Shown here piece by piece: positions 43,758-53,896 of a stretch of 64,000 nucleotides of DNA (its first letter is position 1; every line of letters starts with the position of its first letter). The position numbers and the translations under genes were made by a program. The notes beneath the pieces are model-generated. The model worked only from the letters and a program-made list of their open reading frames with translations, was not told the DNA's origin and ran no database searches. The DNA is from Edaphochlamys debaryana (Eukaryota > Chlorophyta > Chlorophyceae > Chlamydomonadales). The DNA lies in assembly GCA_016858145.1 (NCBI GenBank), contig JAEHOE010000020.1:744001-808000 (forward strand), in the 5' to 3' direction.

Positions 43758-45731
43758 ATGGCGCCCCTGGTCAACCCACGCGTGGCCGATGCGCTGTCCC
43801 GCCTCTTCGGGAGTGAAACCGACTCCGACTGCGACATCCAGTTCTGCCTGGAGGGAGCCGAGGAGGCGGGCGGGGGCGCAGAGCTGGGCCCGCTCGTGCC
43901 CGCCCACTCCTTCGTGCTGCGCCTCGCATGTGAGCGCTTCCGGGCGCAGGTGAGGCAGTGGTCTCTCTCTTCAGGTCGACCGCTGGACGCGGCGTCAGCC
44001 CCCCTCCGGCAGGCCTGCCAGCCGGCCAAGGCCACGTGGGCTCAGGGTCCGAGTGCAGCCCCTGAAGAAGGTGCTGTGGCCTCAGCACCTGCGGAAGCCC
44101 GCGACACGCAAGCCGCTGCGGCTGCAACAGCGGAAACGGGCCTGCCCAAAGCCAGCCCACACGCCCAACGGCCGGCCCCTGCTCCGCGTGCCGCTGGGGA
44201 GCGAGGCGGAGCTGCCGGCCGCCCGCCTCGCCCTCCGCTTCGCCTACACCGGGCAGGTGGGTGGGTGAGGCAGTGTGAGGGAGGCGTTCAATACTACACA
44301 TCGGCTGGCCTGTTCACTCTTTGTTCACTCTGCCCTGGCGGGTGCACTGACCACTGTGACGTCCTCACCCCACCACCCTGGGTGTGTGACCACCATGCGT
44401 TCCTCGTCCCGCACTTCATCCCACGCGCCTCGCTTTCCTCCCCCTTTCCTGATCAACCCTTCATCCCCCTTCCCTGATCAACCCTTCATCCTCTCTTGCA
44501 GGTCCACGCCTCCAGCGTCCGTGAGGCCCTGGAGGTGCTGCGGGCCGGGGACTACCTGGCCATCGAGGGATGCGCCGCCGCCTGCAGCCAGTGGCTGGCG
44601 GACAGACTGGCGGCGACGGGGGCGGAGGCAGGGTCAGCTGAGTCCGCTGAGCCGGCTGTGCTGCAGCTGTACGCCTGCGAGGACCTGTGGCCCTCCAATG
44701 ACCCCAGCTTTGCCCCTGTGGTCTCCGCCGCCAAGGCCCAGCTGGTGCGGCGCTTCGGCTCCACCCTCGCAGCCCTCAACACGCCCGCACTGACAAAGCA
44801 GCTGGAGGCCCTCGGGCCCCAAGGGCTGGAGGCTCTGCTGGAGTCGGATGACCTGGGGACCGACAGCGAGGACAGCGTGCTGACGCTGCTGGCGACGTGG
44901 ATGCGAGCCAACTGGGCCCGCACGGACGCCGCCACCCGCAAGCGGCTGTGCGGTCTGGTGCGGCTGACGCAGCTGAGCATCGAAGCCACCAACTGCCTGC
45001 TGCTCCCCCTGGCGGCTGGCTATGAGGCCAGGGGGCCGGAGGAGCGGGCCGGGTGGTTCCCCATCAGCGTTGCGGAGGCGGCGCTTGTGAGCAGCTACCA
45101 CTCAGCCTCGGAGTCCTGGCGTAAACCTGCGCGGGAGAAGCAGGTTGCAGCGCGCGCCCCCGGCTGGCACAGCGCCAGCCCCCGCAAGCAGTGCGTGCCG
45201 GCTGGGGGCATGGCCTTCCCCTGGAGCATCAGCAAGGACGTCCTGAGGCCCAAACTGGAGGGGCTGCAGCCCGGTCGGACAGCACACATCTATACCACCA
45301 TCAGTGGTGGCAAGCGTGTCCTGTATGCGAGGGGCCTGGCGTGGGAGGTGAAGTCCGAGTACGGCCACGGCAAGGCCACCGCCGGCCTGTTCCTCACGGC
45401 GCAAATCCCCGCGGGTTACAAGGTGCCGGGCTCGCAGCTGGCTGCTGGCTCCCTGCCCGAGTTCCCCGCTTTCATCGACGCTCGCCTGACCGTGAACCGC
45501 CGGCAGGGCGGCGAGGTCAGCAATGTCAAGGTTCACACGTTCATGAAGGAGGGATACATGTGTCTGAACTCGTTGGGCTGGGGGATCGCAGAGGCGCTGC
45601 CGCTTTCACCGCAACAGCCGGCGGCGGCTGAGGCGGCGGCCGGCGGCGGAGACGTCCTGGCGGGGTGGGCGGAGTACGCGCACGAGGGCAGCGCAGTCAC
45701 CGGCACTGTAACCCTGCTGCGGCCCAAGTGA
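43758..45731 (+). CDS. BTB-BACK protein B with a 25-nt first intron
   Basis: Exons 43758-43949, 43975-44256 and 44502-45731 join in phase to 567 residues. BTB: DCDIQFCLEG, LVPAHSFVLRLACERFRAQ, ELPAARLALRFAYTGQ. BACK: VLTLLATWMRANWA and RLCGLVRLTQLS. The C-terminal domain is as in A, ending GSAVTGTVTLLRPK. The second exon starts VDRW, the same position as LDRW or LNRW in the paralogues, but is much longer and rich in Arg/Pro/Gln. This first intron would be only 25 nt, against about 100-200 nt in the paralogues. If it is not removed the frame shifts, so the gene may be impaired. Intron 2 carries a tandem ~24-bp duplication at 44446-44491 (TTCCTGATCAACCCTTCATC units). Confidence 0.78.
43950..43974 (+). 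other. Candidate ultra-short intron (25 nt)
   Basis: GTGAGGCAGT...TCTCTTCAG has a good donor, a pyrimidine tract and an AG acceptor within 25 nt. Removing it joins ...RFRAQ to VDRW exactly where the paralogues have their first intron. It is far below usual algal intron sizes and is probably the remnant of a deletion inside a normal intron. Confidence 0.55.
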
Positions 45732-47388
45732 GGGGCAGGGGCTTGGTTGCGCAAGATCGCGAGGGATTGCATGTGCGGGTTGAGAGAGCCAAACAACGTA
45801 TGGCTGCGAAGAGAAGGCTATGGTGGCAGCGACGGGATCTGTGTCAGATTGCGGGTTATGGGCGTGCATTATTGGAGCTGGGACCACGTGTATGGTATCT
45901 CGGTAGGGATGAACTAGAGAGAGTCAGAGAGGCGAGCCTGGGGTTAGCCCGGTATGAAGCTAGTGGGTGCTGGCTAGGCAGGCCGCTTGCGCCATAACGC
46001 ATGTGCTGCAGGTGGGATTGTTGCTGGGCATGCTGGAGGTCATGCTGGGGTTGCTGTACTGTTCGCTGCAGCTGGCCTGCGTGGTTGCTTGGACGGTGCG
46101 TGCGCATGTCTGTCGAGGAGGAGCACCCTGGTCACCCCGGTGGTGGCCCCCGCGCAGGCGACGGGGATCTCACGTCCGGCAGCTGAGCCAGCTGCAGTTG
46201 TTGACGGCGGCAGAGCAGATCTGTGCTCGCAGGGGCCGATGGTGCGGTCGAAAATTTCGCTTGAGCCGCTGACCGGGGCTGGGCGCAGTGGGGGTTAGGT
46301 CGGGGCTTGGTCCGGGCGTCGTGACTGTACAGCGTGTGGACATAGGTAGAGCCAATTGGTGGCAATGAGGTGTGGCCTGTGGCCTGAGGATTATTCGTGT
46401 GTCCTGCAAGGGGCCACAGAGGACACATCCCACTTCTTGAGCTATGGCGGGTAGTTCCGGGACCTGTTACATGGAGATTAGATTAGATGGCGGTTGTGTA
46501 CGGCAGGCCCCTCGGTTGTACGCTGGTTGTACGCTGTACGCTGTACGGCTCAGGAACAAGCTCGTTGACCTCCTAATCTGCACAGGGGCCGCGGGGCGAG
46601 GCACTAGAGCTTGGAGCGAGCTCGCGACGCGGCATGTCGCGTGAACCGGGGGGCGATGTGCAGTCTATTATTGGTGGTCCGGCCCAACGCCGTGTACACC
46701 GTGTACAGCAGCATGAACCCAGTCATATACATAGCGCACACACATTGGCCGCCGTTCCCACCACGACGGGCCAGCAACGGGCCATTGACCCGCGAAAGCG
46801 CAGCGCTGGCTACTGCACCATATTGAGTGTGTACTTCAATTAGCATCTGCCCATGGCTGTGGCCGGGAAGCGTTCGGCGCTTCGCCGCATGCACATCGCT
46901 AGCAGGAGGACAGCACCCAGGCCTGGCAGTACGCCTGGTGCATACCGTGAGGACGGATCGATGGACAGTGTCGCGGTTCCGGGTTCCGCGGTTCCGAGGT
47001 CAGCCCCTTTCCCGACCCCTCCGCTGCTGCCTCCGGGCCCCAGCCCCAGCGTGGCAGCGTCCTCCTCCCGGGTCCCCCGAGACGTGCTTCATGCCCTGTC
47101 TAAGAGCTCGAGGCGGTTTCGCCCAGTGCGCTCAGGTGGGGAGGACTCAGCAGGCGGCAGGACTACGCGCCAGGGGACTACCGGTATGCGTTTTGCGATC
47201 AGGCGAGGTGCAGGCTCTTTACGGGTCTCTTGGACAGGCCCGTCCGCGTGCCTCCGCCTCCGTGTTTGTGAGCCACTCTAGAACCACTGAGTCTATAGGC
47301 ACTTGGTCTCTCCTCGCTGCCCGGGGCTCCACTAGGCTAGGGCTGGCCCTCAGGCGGCGTTATACCGGTACGCGTCTGGCCCTCAGGC
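45732..47388. other. Intergenic between BTB gene B and pseudogene C
   Basis: About 1.65 kb without a recognised gene. It contains one copy of a dispersed repeat (46297-46432) and a TGTACGC-type short repeat near 46518-46550. Two CTGGCCCTCAGGC repeats lie just before the start of C (about 47343 and 47378). Confidence 0.5.
46297..46432 (-). repeat. Dispersed repeat copy 1
   Basis: The reverse complement matches 62945-63085 at roughly three-quarters identity by eye. Shared stretches include CCTCTGTGGCC, CTTGCAG(G/A)ACAC, GGCTCTA(C/T)CTATGTCCAC and ACAGTCACGAC. No conserved reading frame was identified with confidence. Confidence 0.72.
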
Positions 47389-49147
47389 ATGGCACCGCCC
47401 GCGGTCAACCCGCGCTTGCTTGAGATTCTGTCCAGCCTGTTCGGTAGCGACTATAGGGCGGACTGCGACATACAGTTCTGCCTCGAGGGAGCTGCGGCTG
47501 CGGCGGCGGCTGGGGACGCGGCGGCGGGCGGGGACGAGGCGCTGGGCCCGCTTCTGCCGGCGCACTCCTTCGTCCTGAGCCTTGCGTGCGAGCGCTTCCG
47601 GGCCCAGGTGAGGGGCTAATGGGTCGCCGGCTGCGGGCTGTTCAGCGTTGCAGCGCCCGGTGGGTCATGCTTGCATCCACCCCTGGGTCTCCCTCCTGGC
47701 CTCTGCAGCTGGACCGCTGGAGGCCGGAGCCGGTGGCCTCTTCGGCTCGGCCCGTACTCCGTGTGCCTTTGGGCGGCAAGGACGAGCTCCCGGCGGCTAG
47801 CCTCGCGTTGAAGTACGTGTACACAGGACAGGTGAGGCAGCCATCAAGCCAAAGCTGCCGACTGCTCCCCGGATAGCTCTGATTCGTGAGCGTGACCAAC
47901 CACTACTGCTCGTGTGACCCCCGCTCCTTGCAGGTGGAAGCCTCCAGCGTCCGTGAGGCCCTGGAGGTGCTGCGGGCCGGGGACTACCTGCCATCGAGGG
48001 ATGCGCCGCCGCCTGCAGCCAGTGGCTGGCGGACAGGCTGGCGGCGACGGGGGCGGCGGAGGCAGGGTCGTCAGCGGAGCCCGCCGAGCCGGCGGTGCTG
48101 CAGCTGTACGCATGCGAGGACCTAGGTGGCCCCAGCTTTGCGGCCGTGCTCTCCACCGCCAAGCCCCAGCTGGTGCGGCACTTCGGCTCCACCCTCGCCG
48201 CCCTCAACACGCCCTCCCTCACAAAGCAGCTGGAGGCCCTGCCGGCGGCGGGTCTGGAGGCTCTGCTGGAGTCGGATGACCTGGGGACCGACAGCGAGGA
48301 CAGCGTGCTGACGCTGCTGGCGACGTGGATGCGGGCCAACTGGGCCCGCACGGACGCCGCCACCCGCAAGCGGCTGTGCGGTCTGGTGCGGCTGACGCAG
48401 CTGAGCCCCCAGGCGGTGAGCTGCCTGCTGCTTCCCCTGGCGTTTGACTATGAGGTCAAGGGGCCGGAGCAGCAGGCGGGGTGGTTCCCGATCAGCAGCG
48501 CTGAGGCGGCGTTCGTCAGTGCTTACCTTGCAGCCCCGGAGTCCTGGCGGGAAAGGACCCGTGAGGCGCAGGCCGCTGCCGGCGCCCCCGGCTGGCACAG
48601 CGCGCGGCCCCGCAAACAGTGCGTGCCGGAGGAGGGCATGTCCTTCCCCTGGAGCATCAGCAAGGAGGCGCTCAGGGTCAAACTGGAGGGTCTGAAGTGG
48701 TGGCAGGATGCATTCGTCTGCGCTGCCTTCAGCCCTTGCAAGGATTCATTCGTTGCGAGGGGCCTCGCGTAGGTGTTTTTCCAGTATACCCCCGGCAAGC
48801 CTGCCGCCGGGCTCTACGTGAGGCCGCAGATCCCCGCGGCCTACAAGGTGCCCGGCTCACGGCTGGCCGGCCCCATGCCCAGGCTGTACACCTGCATCGA
48901 CGCCCGCCTGACCATGAACCGCCGGCGGGGTGGCCAGCTCAGCGTCGTCAGCTCATGCACGTACGACAAGACGGACTACACGTGCGTGGGCTTGGGCTGG
49001 GGACGAGCAAATGCTCTGCCGCTGTCGCCTCAGCCGCCGGCAACCGGTGCGGCGGCGGCAGGCGGAGAGGTCCTGGCGCGCTGGGCGGAGTACGCGCACG
49101 AGGGCAGCGCGGTCACCGGCAGCATGACCCTGCTGCCGTCCAAGTGA
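47389..49147 (+). pseudogene. BTB-BACK gene C, pseudogene
   Basis: Exons 47389-47607, 47709-47831 and 47934-49147 follow the family's structure (LDRW at the start of exon 2, 'VEASSVREALEVLRAGDY' at the start of exon 3). At 47990/47991 one G is missing compared with the paralogues (CTACCTGCCATCGAG against CTACCTGGCCATCGAG), which shifts the frame. Homology resumes in the next frame at about 48095 ('VLQLYACEDL') and continues through BACK. At 48770-48772 a TAG replaces the Trp codon of the conserved GL(A/V)W motif. After it the family sequence runs on to a normal end at 49147 (SAVTGSMTLLPSK). Two lesions in an otherwise well-kept sequence indicate recent loss. Confidence 0.85.
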
Positions 49148-49767
49148 GGGGCGGGGTCTCTGCACAGGGCTGGCCGGCTGGGGGCCTTGACAAATGAGAG
49201 CACGGGGGTCGGATGTTGGAAGGGGAGCACTTCACAAGCAGGCTGTGAGAGTTGCGCTGTATCTGCATCAAGGGCGCGGCTGGGAGGTCGGGAGTCTCAG
49301 GCTTGCAGTGGTCTTGCACCTCGTGTCTGTGTCTCCCATACATGAGGGGTGAATGTCTGGTGGCGGCGTACGTTTGGACCAGCGACCGTTTGGCCACATT
49401 GTTGGAGCCAAGGTCGTGGGCAGTTCTGGTCGGGGCAAAAAGGGCCCGGCGCACTTGGCCTCAGGGACAGTCCTCGGTGTTTACAATGAAGGACCCCCCT
49501 GGGGTCACAGCGCTGAACGCTGGGGCCAAGCGACCCACCTCACGGGCTTGCCCCCTGCAAGCCAGAACGCAAGTCCCTGTCATAACTTGCACTGACCACA
49601 CTCAGGTCCCACCTTAGTCCTTGGCACGCAATGACCATGCTCAGCGTGTATCGATGGCCCCTCCTCGGCCGCGCCTCCTACCAGTAACCGTTCACCGTTC
49701 ATCATGTGCTCACACTGTTGGCCGTACACCTCTCGAGGGTACAGGCCAGGCGGGTTCCGTGGTCAAA

Positions 49768-49803
49768 GGTTCACGGTTCAGGGTTCAGGGTTCAGGGTTC
49801 GCG
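49768..49803 (+). repeat. TTCAGGG-type heptamer repeat
   Basis: GGTTCACGGTTCAGGG followed by two further TTCAGGG units and TTCGCGG. One base separates TTCAGGG from the plant-type telomere heptamer TTTAGGG. With only about three units, an interstitial telomere origin is merely possible. Confidence 0.7.
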
Positions 49804-50039
49804 GAGCAATCCAAGGGGTTGAACATACTTCGCTGCCTCTGTTGGATGGAGGTCCGACGAGTGTGTGGGCCCCATTCAAGTCTGACGAGGGCGGCAGGAA
49901 GTCTGATGCAGGGTCCCAGGGAGTCCGAGGGGGTACAGCGGTGGGGAGCGCGTGAGCAAAGAGGCTGAGAGGCTTTGTCTTGCCACGGTCAAAGGGCTAG
50001 CGGAAGATGGCCCTGTCATGACGAAATGACGAATTGCTA

Positions 50040-50061
50040 GACTTCGGACTTCGGACTTCGG
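50040..50061 (+). repeat. (GACTTCG)3 heptamer repeat
   Basis: Three perfect GACTTCG units followed by GAC. It is a simple tandem repeat with no associated feature. Confidence 0.85.
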
Positions 50062-50123
50062 ACATTGCATCGTCCCAACGATCGCTCCATGCCTTAACCG
50101 CGTGCTCCTCTGCAGCCAACAAG

Positions 50124-50199
50124 CCTCAGCATTCCCCGTCCTCCTTCCCGCGACCTATCGGCCTCAGCCTTCCCCGTCCTCCTTCCCGCGACCTATCGG
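50124..50199 (+). repeat. 38-bp tandem duplication
   Basis: Two adjacent 38-bp copies (50124-50161 and 50162-50199) differ at one base (CAGCAT against CAGCCT). They lie just 3' of the minus-strand gene's stop codon, within its probable 3' UTR. Slippage or unequal exchange is recent. Confidence 0.92.
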
Positions 50200-50208
50200 C
50201 TACGGCCC

Positions 50209-53200
50209 TCACCTCGGCACCACATCGCTGTACGACACGCCCTCGTATGCCCCGTCGTACACCTGCTCGTCCTCCAGGCTCAGGAACTGCAGCAGCGCCA
50301 GCTGCGTTTGCTCGTCCAACCCCATGCGCTCGTCCCGTGCCACCGCCGCCGCCAGCAGGCCCGCCGCCCCCTCCTCGCCGCCGCCGCCGTCACCGCTCGC
50401 TCGAGGCCCTGCCGCCGCCTCGCCTTCCTCGCCAGAACCGCTTGGCTCCGCCGCATCACTCCCGGTGATGCTGCTCAGCCGGCTGCCGCTCCCGCCGCTG
50501 ACGCGGTCGCCTTGCATTACGACCAGCTCTGATACCGCTGTGCGCCCGGGCGGCCCCTCCACGTCCCTGAAAACGCCCGGCACAGCGGCAGAGGTGACGG
50601 CGGGGGCCGAGGCAGCCGAGCCGGCGGCCGACTTCACCGCCGCCTTGGCCTCCCGAGCTGCGAGCTTGGCCTCCTTTGCCTCGGCTTTTTTGGCGGCCTT
50701 GGCTTCCTTTGCGGCGTCCTTCGCCGCTGCCTTGGCCGCGGCCGCAGCGGCCTTGGCCTCCGCCTTGCTAGCTGCCGCCGCCGCCTTGGCCTCCGCCCTC
50801 TGCTGCTTCTCCGCCGCCCGCGCTGCCGTTTTCTCCTCTTTCACAGCGACCTTGGCAGCCCGTGCAGCCGCCTTGGCCTCCGCCGCCGCCGCCTTGCGGG
50901 CCGCTACCGCCGCCGCCTTCTCCTCCTTAGTCAGCTTGGCACCGCCGCCAGGCGCACCGGAGGCGGCGGCGGCACTGCTGCTGACGCTGGGGCCTGCGAT
51001 CTCGGGCCCCTCTGCCTCCTCGTCAATGAGATCTGATAGCTCCGAAGCGACCTCTGACGATGACTCCTCCTCGTCCTCGTCACTGCTCCCGCCCGACAGA
51101 TCGTGATCTGCACCGCCAGCGGCCGCCGCCGCCGCCAGAGCAGCCACCGCCGCCGCCTCCCGCGCCGCCGCTGAGCTCCGGCCCGCACCGGCCGCCGCCT
51201 CCGCGGCGGCCTTGCCTCCCTTGGCCGCCTTCCGGCCCTTGCCCGCCTCGCCTCCCGCCCCCGCGCCCGCGCCCTCCACCTCGCTCGCCCTCAGCAGCAG
51301 CGGCTGCGCCTCCTCCCCCTGCCACTCCCCCTTCTTCCCTCCCTTCCCCTTCTTCCCGCCCTCCTTGCCCTTCCCCTTCTTGTCCTTGCCCCCCCGCTTC
51401 TCCCCCTCCCGCCTCATGCCCGGGTTGAGCGTGTGGATGGTCTGCAGGGAGGCCAGGAAGCCCGCCGCCGCCCGCACCACCGTGGGCCGGGACAGGGCCG
51501 CCCCGATGGCCGACACCGCCCCCGTGACGAGGCCGATGGACCCCAGGGTCAGTCCGTCCACCACGTCCAGAGCCTCGGCCGCCTCCACCAGGCCCATGCC
51601 CTGACAGGGAGGAAGGAGGGATGGAAAGGATAGCGGGTGGAAGGAGGTACGGGGGTGGTGCGGGACGGGCCCCAGCGGCAAGACGAATCCGCCCTACTTA
51701 GGGACAGAGGCAGGCTAGTCATCAGCCCCGGTCCCCTGAGCCCCCACCTGCAGGTCCGCCAGCACGGTGGCGAAGACCGCGAAAGAGTAGACGTCGCCCT
51801 AGCGGTGGGTGGGAGAGAGGGGCAGGAGGGGCAGGAGGGGCAGGGCGCTTACTCAGCAGGACGGCGGGACACGGCCAAGCCAGACAAGTGCCGGGAAGTG
51901 CAAACATGCCACAGGCTTGAGTGACAACGCGGGGACCGGAGAAACCTGTGCTAACCCTCTTGGCGCCACCACACCCAATCCCTCCCTTGCCCTCTCCCAC
52001 CCATCCTCTCCCCTCCTCTCCCTCCCCTCCCCCACCCCTGCCCACCAGCGAGTCCACCGCCGTCACCAGCGCCGCGTTCTTGGCCCCCAGCATGCCCATG
52101 GCCTTGTTGGCGCTGGTGTCCCCCCGCATGCCCACGCAGCCCATGATGTTGGCCATCAGCCGCACGATGCCTGGGGGGAGGGCGGAGGGGGTTGGGTCGC
52201 GGGAGGGAGCCAGGCGGAAGGAGAGGGTCAGCCCTCGGGTCGGTCCCTGTGTGCGGGGTGCGTGCCCCGCGGTCTGTGGCGCGCCCGCATCCTCCAGAAT
52301 GACTCATGTCTGAGCCTTCTCGGGCCAGGCCCGCCCAGGTCCACTTGGGCCCATGCAGGTCCAGGTCCAGGCCCGCCCAGGCCCACCCAGGCCCCACCCA
52401 GGAAGTTGACTGTCATGACTCCGAATGGGACCAGCGCCACCGCCCCCCGCGACAGGAAGTGCCAGGGCAGGTTGACCTTCCCCAGGTGCGCCACACGAGA
52501 CTGCAGGTCGGACTCAACGGCCGCTGAGAAGGCGCGGACGCGGGGCAGCTCCTCCGTCAGCCACTGCGGCAGCGAGATGTATGGGGGTTGTGCAGGGCGT
52601 GGTTGATAGTAAGCGTGGTTGTTAATAAGCGGGGGTAAGCGCTTGCCCGTGTGAGGTGCAGGTAGGGCATTTCTTATCTTCTTGCACCCAGACACTTCCT
52701 GCCCAGCTGGACCCGCCCCCGACTCTTAGCCCCACCCTGCACAGCGGTCTGCAGTCCTCTGCGTGGCTTGCGAAGAACACGGGCCACGTGCCGCCCGTGG
52801 CCGCCGCGGCCGCCTGCAGGGGAGCCGGCGAGGCCGAGGCCAGCGCTATGACGGGCAGGCGGCTGAGCAGCGAGAGGGCCGTGATGCGGCCGTCCATGGG
52901 GGACAGCTCGTCATCCTGAAAGTGGGCAATGCGGGGGCAAGCGTGGGAGTTTGGAGGCAGAGCGGCTTGGTCAACGTTGGGGTCGTGATGGTCCGTGTAA
53001 CCCTCAAGGCGTTTGGCCTGTTTGTCAACGTCGGGCGGGTGGATGGTTCCCACCATCAGCGGCATCGCCCAACAACCCGTACCACCCCTCACCGTGCTCC
53101 GCAGGTCGTGGATAACCGCAGCCACACGCGCCTCCTCCAGCTTCTTGCCCGCGAACCATTTGAGCAGGCGCTTCTTATCGGCCTTGTGGTTGGGGTCGGT

Positions 53201-53629
53201 CTTGTCCTCGGCGATGGTCTCGACCTGCGGACATGCCGGGATGTCGAATGTGAGCTGGACCCGTCAGCCAGAGCCCTGTTATAAAGAGTCTCTACTAGAC
53301 TCTCCAGCCAGGTTCCAGAGGTGGGGTCGACTGGCAAGCCGGGGAGCCCCCGAGAGCTGGGGAAGATGTGCGCGGGTTGGGGTACGTGCCTGCAGCTCGT
53401 AGCCCTTGAGCAAGCGAAGTGTGTCCTCCACCGCAGGCGACAGGTTGATACATAGAAGCACGATGGACTCGTCAGAGTCAGCGCCCGGCAGCACCGCGTC
53501 TGGAGCCCAGAACTGCTCCTTGAGCTTCTGCAGCTCCGATGCTCGTTGCTCGTTAACAAAGACCTTTGCCTCTATGAGGTCCTCTATAGCGCTGATCTCC
53601 TTCTTGTTACCCTTATTGAGTAGCGGCAT
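50209..53629 (-). CDS. Unrecognised protein with hydrophobic core and Ala/Lys/Glu helix
   Basis: Exons 53629-53390, 53224-53093, 52915-52736, 52563-52398, 52170-52046, 51798-51748 and 51600-50209 join in phase to 761 residues. The N-terminal ~300 residues are non-repetitive: 'EDLIEAKVFVNEQRASELQK', KADKKRLLKWFAGKKLEEARV, PMDGRITALSLLSRLPVIAL, ELPRVRAFSAAVESDLQSRV, 'AVALVPFGVMTVNFLGIVRL', MGMLGAKNAALVTAVDSLGD. Hydrophobic stretches there and at LGSIGLVTGAVSAIGAAL suggest membrane association. The last exon adds a Lys/Gly-rich basic patch, an Asp/Glu/Ser patch and about 100 residues of Ala/Lys/Glu/Arg (roughly 516-620) likely to form one long helix, then ends SYSDVVPR. Intron 1 has a GC donor (GCACGT at 53389) chosen by phase. 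I do not recognise the family and assign no function. It is divergent from the channel gene at 53897. Confidence 0.75.
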
Positions 53630-53896
53630 CGTCTGGCGTTACTGGGAGTGGAGCAAGTTGCGATGCCTGTCGATTGGACTCGTGTGGTCCCAGCAGGCTC
53701 CTATCGTAATCGGAACAGCGCCATTCTCTGCCCACAACAAAGTCATATGGAAGCGGTCGGCAACCGTGTAGCTGCGGGGGCGAGGCTCGGATCCCGCACA
53801 GCTTCGGCCGATGACCGCCTCCGCGTCCCGCCGGGCCCAGCGCCGGCCCAGCCACCCCTCCCCAGACCCCGCGCCACCTCTTTCCCACCGCCCGCA
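53630..53896. promoter_or_regulatory. Short bidirectional promoter region
   Basis: 267 bp separate the ATG of the minus-strand gene (53629) from the preferred ATG of the channel gene (53897). Upstream in-frame ATGs at 53663 and 53747 would leave even less space. No TATA box was seen. Both genes must be transcribed from this interval. Confidence 0.6.

Larger units (their letters stand above)
49148..50208. other. Intergenic with short tandem repeats
   Basis: No gene is recognised between pseudogene C and the minus-strand gene ending at 50209. The region holds three short tandem repeats listed separately. A TGTAA on the minus strand near 49479-49483 could end the 50209-53629 transcript. Confidence 0.5.

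Noticed and set aside
43758..44477. Read-through of BTB gene B exon 1 as a 239-codon protein
   Set aside because: After 43949 the frame yields low-complexity sequence, whereas the VDRW...PLLRVPLG homology lies in the next frame after a 25-nt gap.
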